Below are positions 25,616-33,912 of a stretch of 64,000 nt of DNA, in pieces. The notes under the pieces were generated by a model. The model was not told where the DNA came from. It was given only the letters and a program-made list of their open reading frames with translations, and searched no databases. The DNA lies in the NCBI GenBank assembly GCA_900540255.1, contig UQFE01000003.1:62001-126000 (forward strand). Reading direction: 5' to 3'. The translations under genes were made by a program, and so were the position numbers. This stretch comes from an uncultured Clostridium sp. (GTDB lineage Bacteria > Bacillota > Clostridia > Clostridiales > Clostridiaceae). The first letter of the stretch is position 1. The number at the start of each line of letters is the position of its first letter.

Positions 25616-25774
25616 TTATGCAATTGCATTGCTCTTTGCTCCTATTTGCTTTCCAAGTTCAAACCCTTTTATAAAAACTGAAAAATCATTTTTTTCATTT
25701 TCATTTAAGTTTTTTATAAAAGATAATATTTCATTTGTATTTTCTTTATCTTGTGTGTTTATAATCACTTGCAT
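25616..25774 (-). CDS. Small hypothetical early phage protein (first gene of leftward operon)
   Basis: 52 residues (MQVIINTQDKENTNEILSFI...GAKSNAIA). AGAGGTGATG precedes the ATG. It contains NLNENEKNDFSVFIKGFELG, a pattern seen in small phage antirepressor-adjacent proteins, but the function is unknown. It is the first gene transcribed from the repressed early promoter. Confidence 0.6.
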   Translation of the reverse strand: MQVIINTQDKENTNEILSFIKNLNENEKNDFSVFIKGFELGKQIGAKSNAIA

Positions 25775-25787
25775 TATTCATCACCTC

Positions 25788-25889
25788 TTTGAATTATTCA
25801 TTATTTATTTTCATTTTATTTGAATTATTCTTATGAGTCAACATTTTTTTTGTTTTTTATTTGAATTATTCATATTTTTGTATTATTAT
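25788..25889. promoter_or_regulatory. Lysis-lysogeny switch: three operators and two divergent promoters
   Basis: Three quasi-palindromes: TGAATTATTCA at 25790-25800, TGAATTATTCT at 25821-25831 and TGAATTATTCA at 25862-25872, spaced 31 and 41 bases. The leftward promoter has TTGACT (25836-25841) and TAAAAT (25813-25818) with a 17-base spacer that contains the middle operator. The rightward promoter has TTGAAT (25861-25866) and TATTAT (25884-25889), spacer 17, overlapping the third operator. Confidence 0.75.
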
Positions 25890-25909
25890 TATGTGTATGG
25901 AGGTATATT

Positions 25910-26275
25910 ATGAATGAAAGATTAAAATTAATTAGGGATATTTTAAATCTTAGTCAAAATGAACTTGGACTAAAGCTAGGAGTTACAAGCTCAAGCATAT
26001 CAAAACTCGAAAAAGGTAGTACTAAATTTACTGAGCGAATGATAAAAACAATTTGTAAAGAACTTAATGTAAACGAAGAATGGTTACGTGATGGTGAAGG
26101 TGAGGTTTTTGTTGAACCTGATACTTTTTCTCTTGATGAGTATTTACAGCAACAAGGTGCTACAGAATTGGAAATTGAAATTATTAAAGGTTATTTTAAT
26201 ATTCCACCAGAAATCCGTGGGACAGTTTTAGAATATTTCAAAAATATAATTCTTCCTACAATACAAAAAAAGTAA
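25910..26275 (+). CDS. Phage repressor, XRE family
   Basis: 121 residues behind GGAGG. The N-terminal HTH is clear: LIRDILNLSQNELGLKLGVTSS and following. NEEWLRDGEGEVFVEPD is the usual hinge of short Firmicutes phage repressors. The C-terminal part (SLDEYLQQQGATELEIEIIK) is a small oligomerisation domain shared with the next gene. It faces the operators at 25788-25872 and is most likely the CI-type repressor. Confidence 0.8.
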   Translation: MNERLKLIRDILNLSQNELGLKLGVTSSSISKLEKGSTKFTERMIKTICKELNVNEEWLRDGEGEVFVEPDTFSLDEYLQQQGATELEIEIIKGYFNIPPEIRGTVLEYFKNIILPTIQKK

Positions 26276-26280
26276 TTTAT

Positions 26281-26309
26281 AAAAGAGTTATGAAGTTCAT
26301 GACTCTTTT
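26281..26309 (+). terminator. Hairpin between the two repressor genes
   Basis: AAAAGAGTTAT pairs with ATGACTCTTTT (one mismatch), followed by ATTTTA on the plus strand. It may partly end transcription of the first repressor gene. Confidence 0.5.
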
Positions 26310-26343
26310 ATTTTAAATAAATTATACGAAAGGAAAATTTTAA

Positions 26344-26931
26344 ATGACTATTTCACAAAGAATAAAATACTTAAGAAAAAATATTTTAAATTTAACTCAA
26401 GATAATTTTTCTGAAAAAATTGGATTATCTCGCTCTAATATAGCAAATATTGAAGTTTCTAGAATAAAAGTTACTGATAGAACTATAAAAGATATATGCA
26501 GAAAATTTAATATTAATAAAGAATGGCTTTGTAATGGAATAGGAGATATTTTTATTAATACTAACTCCAATTTTACTATTAATAAAAGACTTTCATTACT
26601 TAGAAAAACTTTAGGTTTAACCACTAGAAATTTTGCTGAAAAACTTAATATTACTGGTGGTGCTATAACTAATATGGAAAAAGGTATTAGAAATATTACT
26701 GATAGAACTATTTATGACATATGTAGAAAATTTAATGTTAGTGAAGAATGGTTAAGATATGGTAATGGAGAAATTTTCATTGAAAATGATAGTCCTTTGG
26801 AGCAATGTTTAAAAGAAAATAACGCCACTGCTAATGATATTGAATTAATTAAGTGTTATTTGAATTTAGATTTAGAAATTAGAAATAAAATACATGAACA
26901 TTTTAAATGTTACTTTAGTAATATTAAATGA
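26344..26931 (+). CDS. Regulator with two tandem XRE domains
   Basis: 195 residues. HTH 1 (residues about 1-70) ends with NINKEWLCNGIGDIFIN; HTH 2 (about 78-145) ends with NVSEEWLRYGNGEIFIEN. The two halves are clear duplicates, sharing DRTIxDICRKFN. The C-terminus (LEQCLKENNATANDIELIK) is homologous to that of the repressor at 25910. So one repressor gene was duplicated and its HTH duplicated again. It probably binds paired operators or controls the recombinase gene that follows. Confidence 0.75.
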   Translation: MTISQRIKYLRKNILNLTQDNFSEKIGLSRSNIANIEVSRIKVTDRTIKDICRKFNINKEWLCNGIGDIFINTNSNFTINKRLSLLRKTLGLTTRNFAEKLNITGGAITNMEKGIRNITDRTIYDICRKFNVSEEWLRYGNGEIFIENDSPLEQCLKENNATANDIELIKCYLNLDLEIRNKIHEHFKCYFSNIK

Positions 26932-26951
26932 TAACTTAATTGGAGGTTTTT

Positions 26952-28496
26952 ATGAATCAAGAACTTTTTGCAATCTATCTTAGAAAATCAAGAAAAGATT
27001 TGGAGTTAAAAGAATATGATGTACTTGAAAGACATAGGAGAATACTTTTAGATTTTGCCAATAGCAGAAATATAAAAATAAATAAAGAAGATATTTATGA
27101 GGAAGTTGTTTCTGGTGAAACTATTCAAGATAGACCTGTAGTTCAAGAACTTTTAAAGAAAATTGAAGCTGGTTATTATAAAGCTGTATTAGTTATGGAG
27201 ATAGAAAGACTTGCTAGAGGTAATACTATAGATCAAGGTATAATTGCTCAAACATTTCAATTAACTAATACATTAATAATAACTCCAAATAAAACATATG
27301 ATACAAATAATGAATATGATAATGAATTTTTAGAATTTGGATTATTCATGTCTAGACGTGAGTATAAAGCTATTAGTAGAAGAATACAAGCTGGAAGAAT
27401 ACAATCTGTAAAAGAAGGAAACTTCATAGGTTCTGTAACTCCTTATGGATATGATAAAGAAAAACTTAAAGGTACCAAAGGATATAAATTAATTCCTAAT
27501 CAAGAAGAAGCAGAAAATGTTAAGTTAATTTTTAAACTTTTTATAGAATCTTCATGCGGAACATCAAATTTAGCATATAAACTTAATGATTTAGGGATAA
27601 GATCACGTACAAACTCTGTCTGGACTCCTGCAATGGTTAGAAATATATTAAAAAATAGAGTTTATATAGGATTTGTATCTTGGGGTAAAAGAGCCAATGT
27701 AAAAAAATTAAATAATAATGAAATTAATAAATCTAGACCTATTAATACTGATTATATTGAAGCAAGAGGAAAACACGAACCTATTATTGATGATATAACA
27801 TTTTATAAAGTTCAGGAATTATTAAAAAGCACTTCTATTAAAAAAGTTCCTTATGAAAAAGTGTTAAAAAATCCTCTTTCAGGATTAATTAAATGTGGTA
27901 AATGTAATTTAAATATGATAAGAAGGCCTTATCCTCAAAATAAACATGAAGATCTGCTTATTTGTAGAAATAAATATTGTGATAATATATCAAGTTCTTT
28001 ACATCTTGTTGAAAAAAAATTATTAAACTCTTTAGAAGAACAATTAAATGAATTTTATTTTTATATTAACAATTATGAACAAGAATACATTAAAAGCACT
28101 AAAAATTATAACTTGCAAATTAAAAAGATAGATAAAGAAATACTAAAATTAAAAAGCCAACTTTCTAAAGCTTGTGAATTTTTAGAACTAGGAGCTTATT
28201 CTTTAGAATTATTTAAAGAAAGATCTAACTCTATAAATTTGAAAGTAGAAAACTTAGAAAAAGAAAAATTGAAATTAGAAGAGCTAAGTAAAAATAATAT
28301 AATAGAGAGAATCACACAATATATTCCTCTACTGGAGAAGTGTTTAAATACCTATTGGACTTTAGATATAGAAGGTAAAAACTCTATATTGAAAGAGATA
28401 ATTTCTGAAGTATATTATACTAAAAATGTCAAAGGTAGTAGATGGAATTTGGACAATACGGATAAATTTTCTTTAGATATTAAGTTGCGTGTATAA
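26952..28496 (+). CDS. int: Large serine recombinase (phage integrase)
   Basis: 514 residues from ATG 26952 (MNQELFAIYLRKSRKD), preferred because TGGAGG precedes it. Resolvase domain: IYLRKSRKD with the catalytic Ser, and MEIERLARGNTIDQGI. The recombinase domain includes TPYGYDK and TNSVWTPAMVRNILKNRVYI. A Zn ribbon follows (CGKCNLNM...CRNKYCDN), then a coiled coil (residues about 380-450). Large serine recombinases integrate into genes and need a separate directionality factor to excise. It stops about 10-20 bases before the attachment site in cotJC. Confidence 0.93.
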   Translation: MNQELFAIYLRKSRKDLELKEYDVLERHRRILLDFANSRNIKINKEDIYEEVVSGETIQDRPVVQELLKKIEAGYYKAVLVMEIERLARGNTIDQGIIAQTFQLTNTLIITPNKTYDTNNEYDNEFLEFGLFMSRREYKAISRRIQAGRIQSVKEGNFIGSVTPYGYDKEKLKGTKGYKLIPNQEEAENVKLIFKLFIESSCGTSNLAYKLNDLGIRSRTNSVWTPAMVRNILKNRVYIGFVSWGKRANVKKLNNNEINKSRPINTDYIEARGKHEPIIDDITFYKVQELLKSTSIKKVPYEKVLKNPLSGLIKCGKCNLNMIRRPYPQNKHEDLLICRNKYCDNISSSLHLVEKKLLNSLEEQLNEFYFYINNYEQEYIKSTKNYNLQIKKIDKEILKLKSQLSKACEFLELGAYSLELFKERSNSINLKVENLEKEKLKLEELSKNNIIERITQYIPLLEKCLNTYWTLDIEGKNSILKEIISEVYYTKNVKGSRWNLDNTDKFSLDIKLRV

Positions 28497-28501
28497 CTTA
28501 C

Positions 28502-28513
28502 AACATAAATGTT
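28502..28513. other. Candidate attR core in cotJC
   Basis: AACAT-AA-ATGTT is a 12-base inverted repeat with a central non-palindromic AA dinucleotide, the form of a serine-recombinase crossover site. Homology to CotJC resumes at codon 28519 (Glu of ExxH), so the phage-host junction lies between the recombinase stop (28496) and 28519. The exact crossover needs the left end. Confidence 0.45.
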
Positions 28514-28905
28514 CTAAAGAAATGGCTCATGTAGAAATACTAGGAACCATGGTATATCAACTAATGGATAACGCGTCAATAGCTGATATTAAAGCTGCTG
28601 GTTTAGATGGTCACTATGCCGATCATGGAAAGGCTCTTTTCTATACAGATGCAACAGGAAATCCTTGGACTGCAACTTATATTCAAGCAAAAGGTGATGT
28701 AATTGCTGATTTACATGAAAATATGGCAGCTGAACAAAAAGCTAGAGCAACTTATGAATGGTTACTAAATTTAACAGATGACTGTGAAATAAGAAAAATA
28801 TTAGGATTTTTAAGAGAAAGGGAAGTTGTTCATTATCAACGCTTTGGTGAAGCGCTAATGAATGTTCAAGATAATGTAAAGCCTGGTAATTTAAATTGTA
28901 GATAA
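28509..28905 (+). pseudogene. cotJC: 3' part of cotJC (manganese-catalase-like spore coat protein), split by the prophage
   Basis: From codon 28519 the frame reads EMAHVEILGTMVYQLM and continues for about 128 residues of typical CotJC: GHYADHGKALFY, NPWTATYIQAKGD, AAEQKARATYEW and LREREVVHYQRF. Mn catalases bind two Mn through Glu, Glu-x-x-His, Glu and His. The Glu-xx-His pair (codons 28519 and 28528), a later Glu and a His 33 residues after it (the same spacing as in lactobacillus Mn catalase) are present. The first Glu and about 60 N-terminal residues are missing. The frame fuses upstream with phage sequence and a GTG at 28489, without a good ribosome site. Precise excision should restore the gene. 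Confidence 0.85.
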
Positions 28906-28934
28906 CCTATAATATGATAAAAAGGATGTAGTAA
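28904..28934 (+). repeat. 31-bp direct repeat, copy 1, flanking P-type ATPase gene
   Basis: Starts AACCTATAATATGATAAAAA; it matches 31496-31526 at 29 of 31 bases, in the same orientation. It overlaps the first arm of the terminator behind cotJC. Confidence 0.7.
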
Positions 28935-28968
28935 ATTTATTTTTCATAAATTTTACTAAATCCTTTTT
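28919..28968. terminator. Bidirectional terminator between cotJC and P-type ATPase
   Basis: Arms AAAAAGGATGTAGTAAATTT (28919 on) and the complementary 28946-28968 make a stem of about 22 bases, with T-runs on both strands. It serves cotJC (plus) and the ATPase (minus). Confidence 0.8.
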
Positions 28969-28993
28969 ATATTCATAGGATTTCAATCAACTA

Positions 28994-31312
28994 TTATTTA
29001 AATTTTATGTTTTTTTCAATTTTGTTCAATATTAATGAAATCCACCTAATCACAAAGAATTCTGCTATTGCACATAATATAACAAGTATAGTTGCTCGTG
29101 TTGATATTTCCCTTATAGCAAAAAATCCTGGAATTATATTAATTGTTAAAATAATTCCTAAAATACATAAAGAAATAACACCTATTCTGTATTTATTTAT
29201 AGGTTTAATAATCTTATATAAAATTAAAAATCCTCCAGTAAAAAATAAATAACTGCAAGCTGTAGCAATTTCTTCTCTATTAACATTAAATAAAACTGAC
29301 AATTTAACTAGAAATACAATTGCTATAAATGAAGTAATTGCTGCTGGAAGTGAATTCATAAACACTCTCTTTATAAAATTTCCATTTTGTTGCTTCTTTT
29401 GATTTTCTTCAAAAGTTAATAAAAATCCTGGAATACCTATTGTAAATGCACTTCCTAAAGATACTTGATTTGGCTGTAATGGATATTGCATTGCAAAAAT
29501 TATTGAGTATACAGAAAGTAATAATGAAAATATATTTTTATAAGTAAATAATGAAGCTGATCTTGTTATATTGTTAATATTTTTTCTTCCTTCATAAACA
29601 ATATTGCGCATAGTACCAAAATCAGAATCAAGTAATACAACTTGTGAGGCTTTTCTAGCCGCATCTGACCCAGAACCAACTGAAATTGAACAATCTGCTT
29701 CTTTCATTGCTAAAATATCATTTACACCATCACCTGTCATTGCCACTTTTAATCCTAATTCTTTTAAAGCTTTAATTATTTGTCTTTTTTGTTCAGGACT
29801 AACTCTACCAAAAATTTTATATTTTTCTACTGCCCTTTGTATACCTTCATAGCTTTTCAACTCTCTACAATCAATATATTTTTCATATTCTTTTATTCCT
29901 ACTTGCTTTGCAATTGATGATACCGTAACTGGATTATCTCCTGAAATAACTCTGATTTCAACTTTTTTATCATTAAAATACTCAAAAATTTCTTTTGTAT
30001 TTTTTCTTATTTCATTTTTCAAACTTATAAATAAAATAGGAGTAATTTCATTTTTTTCTTCTTTAACTAAAACAATTACTCTTTCACCATTTTTAGCTCT
30101 TTTATTTATTGATTGTTCATATTTTTTATTTAATAAAATTTCAGGAGCTCCTAATTTGTATATTATATTTTCATCTATTTTAATAAAAGAAAATTTATTT
30201 TTTGAATTAAAGTTTTCTTTTTGTATATAAGATAATTTTTCTGTAGAAATTTTATTTAAGTGATTTTTTATTGCATCTATGGTTATATTTTTATCTTCTA
30301 TTGTATTAACATATTTAGCTAGAATTTCTATATTTGCATCTTTTGTATCATTTACAAAACTTTTTTCTTTATCATTAAATATATCTATGACTTTCATTTT
30401 GTTGTTTGTAATTGTTCCAGTTTTATCAACACATAAAACATCTACTCTTGCTAAACTTTCAATACTTTTCATATCATGAAGAAGAACCTTCCTTTTAGCA
30501 AGCTTCATTGCACTTAAAGCTAAAACAACTGTTGTTAATAAATATAATCCTTCTGGTATCATACCTATTAAAGCTGAAACCACTGAATGAACGCTATCTT
30601 TATAGCTACTACCATTTACAACATATGATTGCCAAAATAATAAAACACCAATGGGAATTATTACTACACCTGCAGTCTTAACAATATTATTAATTGCTAA
30701 AATCATTTCAGATTTTGTTTCCTTTATTTTTTTAGAATCCTTCATTATCTTAGCAGAATAAGATTCATCTCCTACATTAGTAAGCTTTACTATAGCTTTT
30801 CCAGATACAACAAAGCTTCCAGACATAAGATTAGAATTTATATTTTTTTCAATTTCATCTTGTTCTCCAGTTAATAAAGATTCATTTACATACACACTTC
30901 CAGAAACCACTATTGCATCAGCTGGAATTTGATTTCCTGATTCTAAAATTACATAATCTCCTTCAACAAGGTTATCAGAATCTACTTTTTCTTCTTTTTC
31001 ATTTCTAATTGCTATATATTCATTTTTATCTAATAATGATAATTTATCTAATGTAATTTTTGCTTTGATTTGTTGGAAAATTCCAATACAAATATTAATT
31101 ATAATAACAATCAAAAATGATAAATTTCTATATGACTTTGCTACAATAAGTAAAACTGCTAAAATTAAAAAAATAAAGTTAAAATATGTAAATATATTCT
31201 TACATATTATTTTAGAAAAGCTTTCATTTGTTTTTATTTTAATCTTGTTTATTTTTCCCTGTTTTATTTTTTCTTCTACTTCTTTTTGTGTTAAACCTTT
31301 TATTTTTTTCAT
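28994..31312 (-). CDS. Cation-transporting P-type ATPase, CtpE-like
   Basis: 772 residues. Two N-terminal membrane helices, an actuator domain with ESLLTGEQDEIEK, the TM4 motif GMIPEGLYLLTT, the phosphorylation site VLCVDKTGTITNNK, the hinge MTGDGVNDILAMKEAD, and six C-terminal helices. The PEGL type of TM4 motif and lack of metal-binding domains point to the CtpE-like group linked to Ca2+ transport in mycobacteria. The Ser of the usual TGES loop is Gln here. The gene is single, between two copies of a 31-bp repeat. The ion is not certain. Confidence 0.85.
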   Translation of the reverse strand: MKKIKGLTQKEVEEKIKQGKINKIKIKTNESFSKIICKNIFTYFNFIFLILAVLLIVAKSYRNLSFLIVIIINICIGIFQQIKAKITLDKLSLLDKNEYIAIRNEKEEKVDSDNLVEGDYVILESGNQIPADAIVVSGSVYVNESLLTGEQDEIEKNINSNLMSGSFVVSGKAIVKLTNVGDESYSAKIMKDSKKIKETKSEMILAINNIVKTAGVVIIPIGVLLFWQSYVVNGSSYKDSVHSVVSALIGMIPEGLYLLTTVVLALSAMKLAKRKVLLHDMKSIESLARVDVLCVDKTGTITNNKMKVIDIFNDKEKSFVNDTKDANIEILAKYVNTIEDKNITIDAIKNHLNKISTEKLSYIQKENFNSKNKFSFIKIDENIIYKLGAPEILLNKKYEQSINKRAKNGERVIVLVKEEKNEITPILFISLKNEIRKNTKEIFEYFNDKKVEIRVISGDNPVTVSSIAKQVGIKEYEKYIDCRELKSYEGIQRAVEKYKIFGRVSPEQKRQIIKALKELGLKVAMTGDGVNDILAMKEADCSISVGSGSDAARKASQVVLLDSDFGTMRNIVYEGRKNINNITRSASLFTYKNIFSLLLSVYSIIFAMQYPLQPNQVSLGSAFTIGIPGFLLTFEENQKKQQNGNFIKRVFMNSLPAAITSFIAIVFLVKLSVLFNVNREEIATACSYLFFTGGFLILYKIIKPINKYRIGVISLCILGIILTINIIPGFFAIREISTRATILVILCAIAEFFVIRWISLILNKIEKNIKFK

Positions 31313-31608
31313 ACTTTTATTATTTATACTATACCTTTCTCTAATAGAAATTATTATTAATTTATTTTATTATATTTAATTTATTACTACTTAAAGTATT
31401 TCTTTTCATTAAGATTCCAACTTCAATATAACACATCTCTCCTAAATTGTCCCTCGTTAATTTTTTAATAATTTTTAATATAGATTCATTTTTAGAACCT
31501 ATAATATCATAAAAAGGATGGAGTAAGATTTTTTAATAAATCTACTACATCCTTTTAAATATTTATACATATATAATTTTTAATACAACCCATTATTAAA
31601 ATAATGAT
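31313..31608. other. Intergenic region with repeat copy 2 and terminator
   Basis: AT-rich, no gene found. It holds the second 31-bp repeat (31496-31526, AACCTATAATATCATAAAAA and following) and a hairpin (31511-31556) whose arms match AAAAGGATG/CATCCTTTT; this probably terminates the phosphatase gene at 31609. The promoter of the ATPase gene should lie in 31313-31490. Confidence 0.6.
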
Positions 31609-32391
31609 TTATCCTAATATAGAATTTATAGCATGTACAACTCCACTTTCATCATTACTTTTTGTTATAAATCTAGCTACCTTTTTTAAATCTTCATGGG
31701 CATTTTCCATAGCATAACTATGATATGCACTTTTCATCATTTCTAAGTCATTTAAATAATCACCAAAAACCATAGTTTCTTCTTTCTTAATATTTAATAA
31801 TTCTTGAACTTCTTCTATTGCAACACCCTTATTTATTCCCTTTGCTGTTATATCAAGCCAAATTTCACCTGATACAGCAATTTGCGCCTTTTCTCTATAA
31901 TCATCATAATATTTATTACTGTTATTTTCTGAGCCTAAAAAATCACAAATTGTAACTTTTAATATATCATCTTCTATTTTAGTTAAATCTGAAACTATTT
32001 CATATCTTGCATAATACTTTTTAGTTTGTTCAATTAACCTTTTATCACAACTTTCTATATATGCAGAATTTTTTCCACAAAGAATTACATATGAGTTTTC
32101 TATTTGTCTTCCTACCTTAATAAGTTCTCTTGCAAGATTTATATCTAAAGAATTTACTACAAGTTCCTTTCCTTCATAAACAACAAATGTGCCATTTTCA
32201 GCAATAAACATCATTTTATCTTCAATTCCTTTAAATCTTTCTAAAAGATTATAATATTGTCTTCCACTTGCTGCCGCAAATATTATTCCCTTTTCTTGAA
32301 TTTTTTCAAATACATCATAAAATCCATGTTGAATTTCGTTATTTGAATTTAATAAAGTTCCATCCATATCTGTTGCTATTAATTTAATCAT
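31609..32391 (-). CDS. Cof-type HAD-IIB sugar phosphatase
   Basis: 260 residues. Motif I IATDMDGTLLN with the two catalytic Asp, motif II AAASGRQYY, a conserved Lys in ITAKGINKGVA, and motif IV VFGDYLNDLEMM. Cof-type enzymes hydrolyse sugar phosphates or flavin phosphates in the cytosol. It follows the DeoR regulator by 15 bases and is probably co-transcribed with it. Confidence 0.9.
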   Translation of the reverse strand: MIKLIATDMDGTLLNSNNEIQHGFYDVFEKIQEKGIIFAAASGRQYYNLLERFKGIEDKMMFIAENGTFVVYEGKELVVNSLDINLARELIKVGRQIENSYVILCGKNSAYIESCDKRLIEQTKKYYARYEIVSDLTKIEDDILKVTICDFLGSENNSNKYYDDYREKAQIAVSGEIWLDITAKGINKGVAIEEVQELLNIKKEETMVFGDYLNDLEMMKSAYHSYAMENAHEDLKKVARFITKSNDESGVVHAINSILG

Positions 32392-32406
32392 ATTAATCTC
32401 CTATTC

Positions 32407-33171
32407 TTAAAATATTACTATAACATCTTCCTTTTCTAAAGCTGCTTTTATCTCGTCATTTGGCTCCCTATCCGTAATTAAATAATCTACATCACTTAAT
32501 AATCCAAACTTATATGCCCCATCTTTAAAAAACTTTTCTTCATCTGTTAAAATATAATTTTTCTTGCTATTTCTTAAAATAGTTGCTTTTAAAATTGATT
32601 CATCATAATTAAAATTGCTTAAAAAATTTTCTTCTATATTTACTCCACCTGCTCCTATAAAAGCCTTGTCTATATTAAAATTATTTATTTGCTCTATTGC
32701 ACAAGCTCCTATAGTTCCCCCTAACTTTTTATTATATATTCCCCCAATAAATATAGTTTCAATATTAGGAGAATTATCAAACTCCATTATAACTCTATTC
32801 ATATTTGTTATAACTGTTATATTCTTATTTGTATTTTTTAATATCCCTGCAATAGATAAAGCGGTACTTGAAATATCTAAAAAAATAACGTCATCCTCTT
32901 CAATAATTTCTGTAACTTTATGAGCTATGTGATTTTTTCCCTCCATATTTACAAAAACACGTGATACGGTATTTTCATCAAATGCCTTTGATCTTTCAAT
33001 TATTGCTCCACCATAAGTTCTTTTTAATTTCCCTTCATTTTCAAGTGTTTTTAAATCTTTTCGAATCATACTTTCTGAAACATCAAATCGTTCACTTAAA
33101 TCTTTTACTAATACTTTTTGTTTTTTTTCAATTATTTCTAATATTTTTTCTAATCTTTCTTCCTTAAACAT
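32407..33171 (-). CDS. DeoR-family transcriptional regulator
   Basis: 254 residues from ATG 33171 (MFKEERLEKILEIIEKKQ) with GAAGG upstream; a longer frame to 33198 has no ribosome site. HTH: VLVKDLSERFDVSESMIRKD, then LKRTYGGAIIE, the family signature. The C-terminal sugar-phosphate-binding fold has FLDISSTALSIAGIL and FIGAGGVN. It probably controls itself and the Cof-type phosphatase. Confidence 0.9.
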   Translation of the reverse strand: MFKEERLEKILEIIEKKQKVLVKDLSERFDVSESMIRKDLKTLENEGKLKRTYGGAIIERSKAFDENTVSRVFVNMEGKNHIAHKVTEIIEEDDVIFLDISSTALSIAGILKNTNKNITVITNMNRVIMEFDNSPNIETIFIGGIYNKKLGGTIGACAIEQINNFNIDKAFIGAGGVNIEENFLSNFNYDESILKATILRNSKKNYILTDEEKFFKDGAYKFGLLSDVDYLITDREPNDEIKAALEKEDVIVIF

Positions 33172-33380
33172 ATAAATAACCTTCTCTATCACTCTCATTT
33201 AGTTCTATTTTTTATCATTTATTATCATTTTATCTCTTTTCAGTTAAAATTTCAATAATTACTAAATAGTTTTATTTTATTAAACAAAATTATTTCACTT
33301 CAAAATAAAAGTTATTTTTTCAAATTATCACAAAAAATATATTTAAAAATATCTCTATATAAATTTAATTAAAAAATATA

Positions 33381-33429
33381 AAAAAAAGAAATAACTAAAA
33401 AATATTATTAAAAAGTTATTTCTTTTTTT
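33381..33429. terminator. Terminator of the DUF606 pair
   Basis: AAAAAAAGAAATAACT pairs with AGTTATTTCTTTTTTT. T-runs follow on both strands. Confidence 0.75.
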
Positions 33430-33443
33430 ATTATATTTAATTA

Positions 33444-33899
33444 TTATGCTTCTATAACTTTATTTTCTTCTTTTTCATCAATTTTAGAATTATAAAATAT
33501 TCCTAATATAACAATTATAGCTCCTAAAAGCTTTTTCCATGAAAAGTCTCCCATTACAATTGCATCAATTACAATTGCACATAACATTTGCCCTGAAAAC
33601 ATTAATAATGTACTATATACTACTGGTATTTTAGGAATTACAACGTTAGAAGCATAAACTACCATAACTCCCATAATACCACCAAGGAAAATATAAAGCG
33701 GCATTCTACTCATATCAATTATAGATGGTACTGAAACACTTCCCATACCTATTAAAATAAATATACCACCTATAAGTCCACCAATATAGTGAATTATTGT
33801 ACTTTGAATTAATCCAATTTTCTTTCCAAGACTTGAACTAACTACCATAGATAATGTTGTTAATACTCCACCTAATACTGCTAATAAAATCACTAACAT
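33444..33899 (-). CDS. DMT-superfamily DUF606 (YdcZ-like) membrane protein, second of a pair
   Basis: 151 residues with five predicted helices; the first helix (MLVILLAVLGGVLTTLSMVV) and LGGIMGVMVVYASNVVIPKI match the DUF606 five-helix half-transporters. GGGAGG lies before the ATG. It is 13 bases downstream of its paralogue, and the pair probably forms an antiparallel heterodimer. Substrate unknown. Confidence 0.85.
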   Translation of the reverse strand: MLVILLAVLGGVLTTLSMVVSSSLGKKIGLIQSTIIHYIGGLIGGIFILIGMGSVSVPSIIDMSRMPLYIFLGGIMGVMVVYASNVVIPKIPVVYSTLLMFSGQMLCAIVIDAIVMGDFSWKKLLGAIIVILGIFYNSKIDEKEENKVIEA

Positions 33900-33912
33900 A
33901 TTTTTACCTCCC

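Noticed and set aside
26344..26931. Tandem-HTH gene and its neighbour as a toxin-antitoxin pair
   Set aside because: Both genes are HTH proteins sharing a C-terminal domain; no toxin-like protein is present.
28489..28905. A 138-codon frame starting with GTG inside the recombinase gene
   Set aside because: The first ten codons have no CotJC similarity and no ribosome site; it is better described as the 3' half of split cotJC than as a gene of its own.
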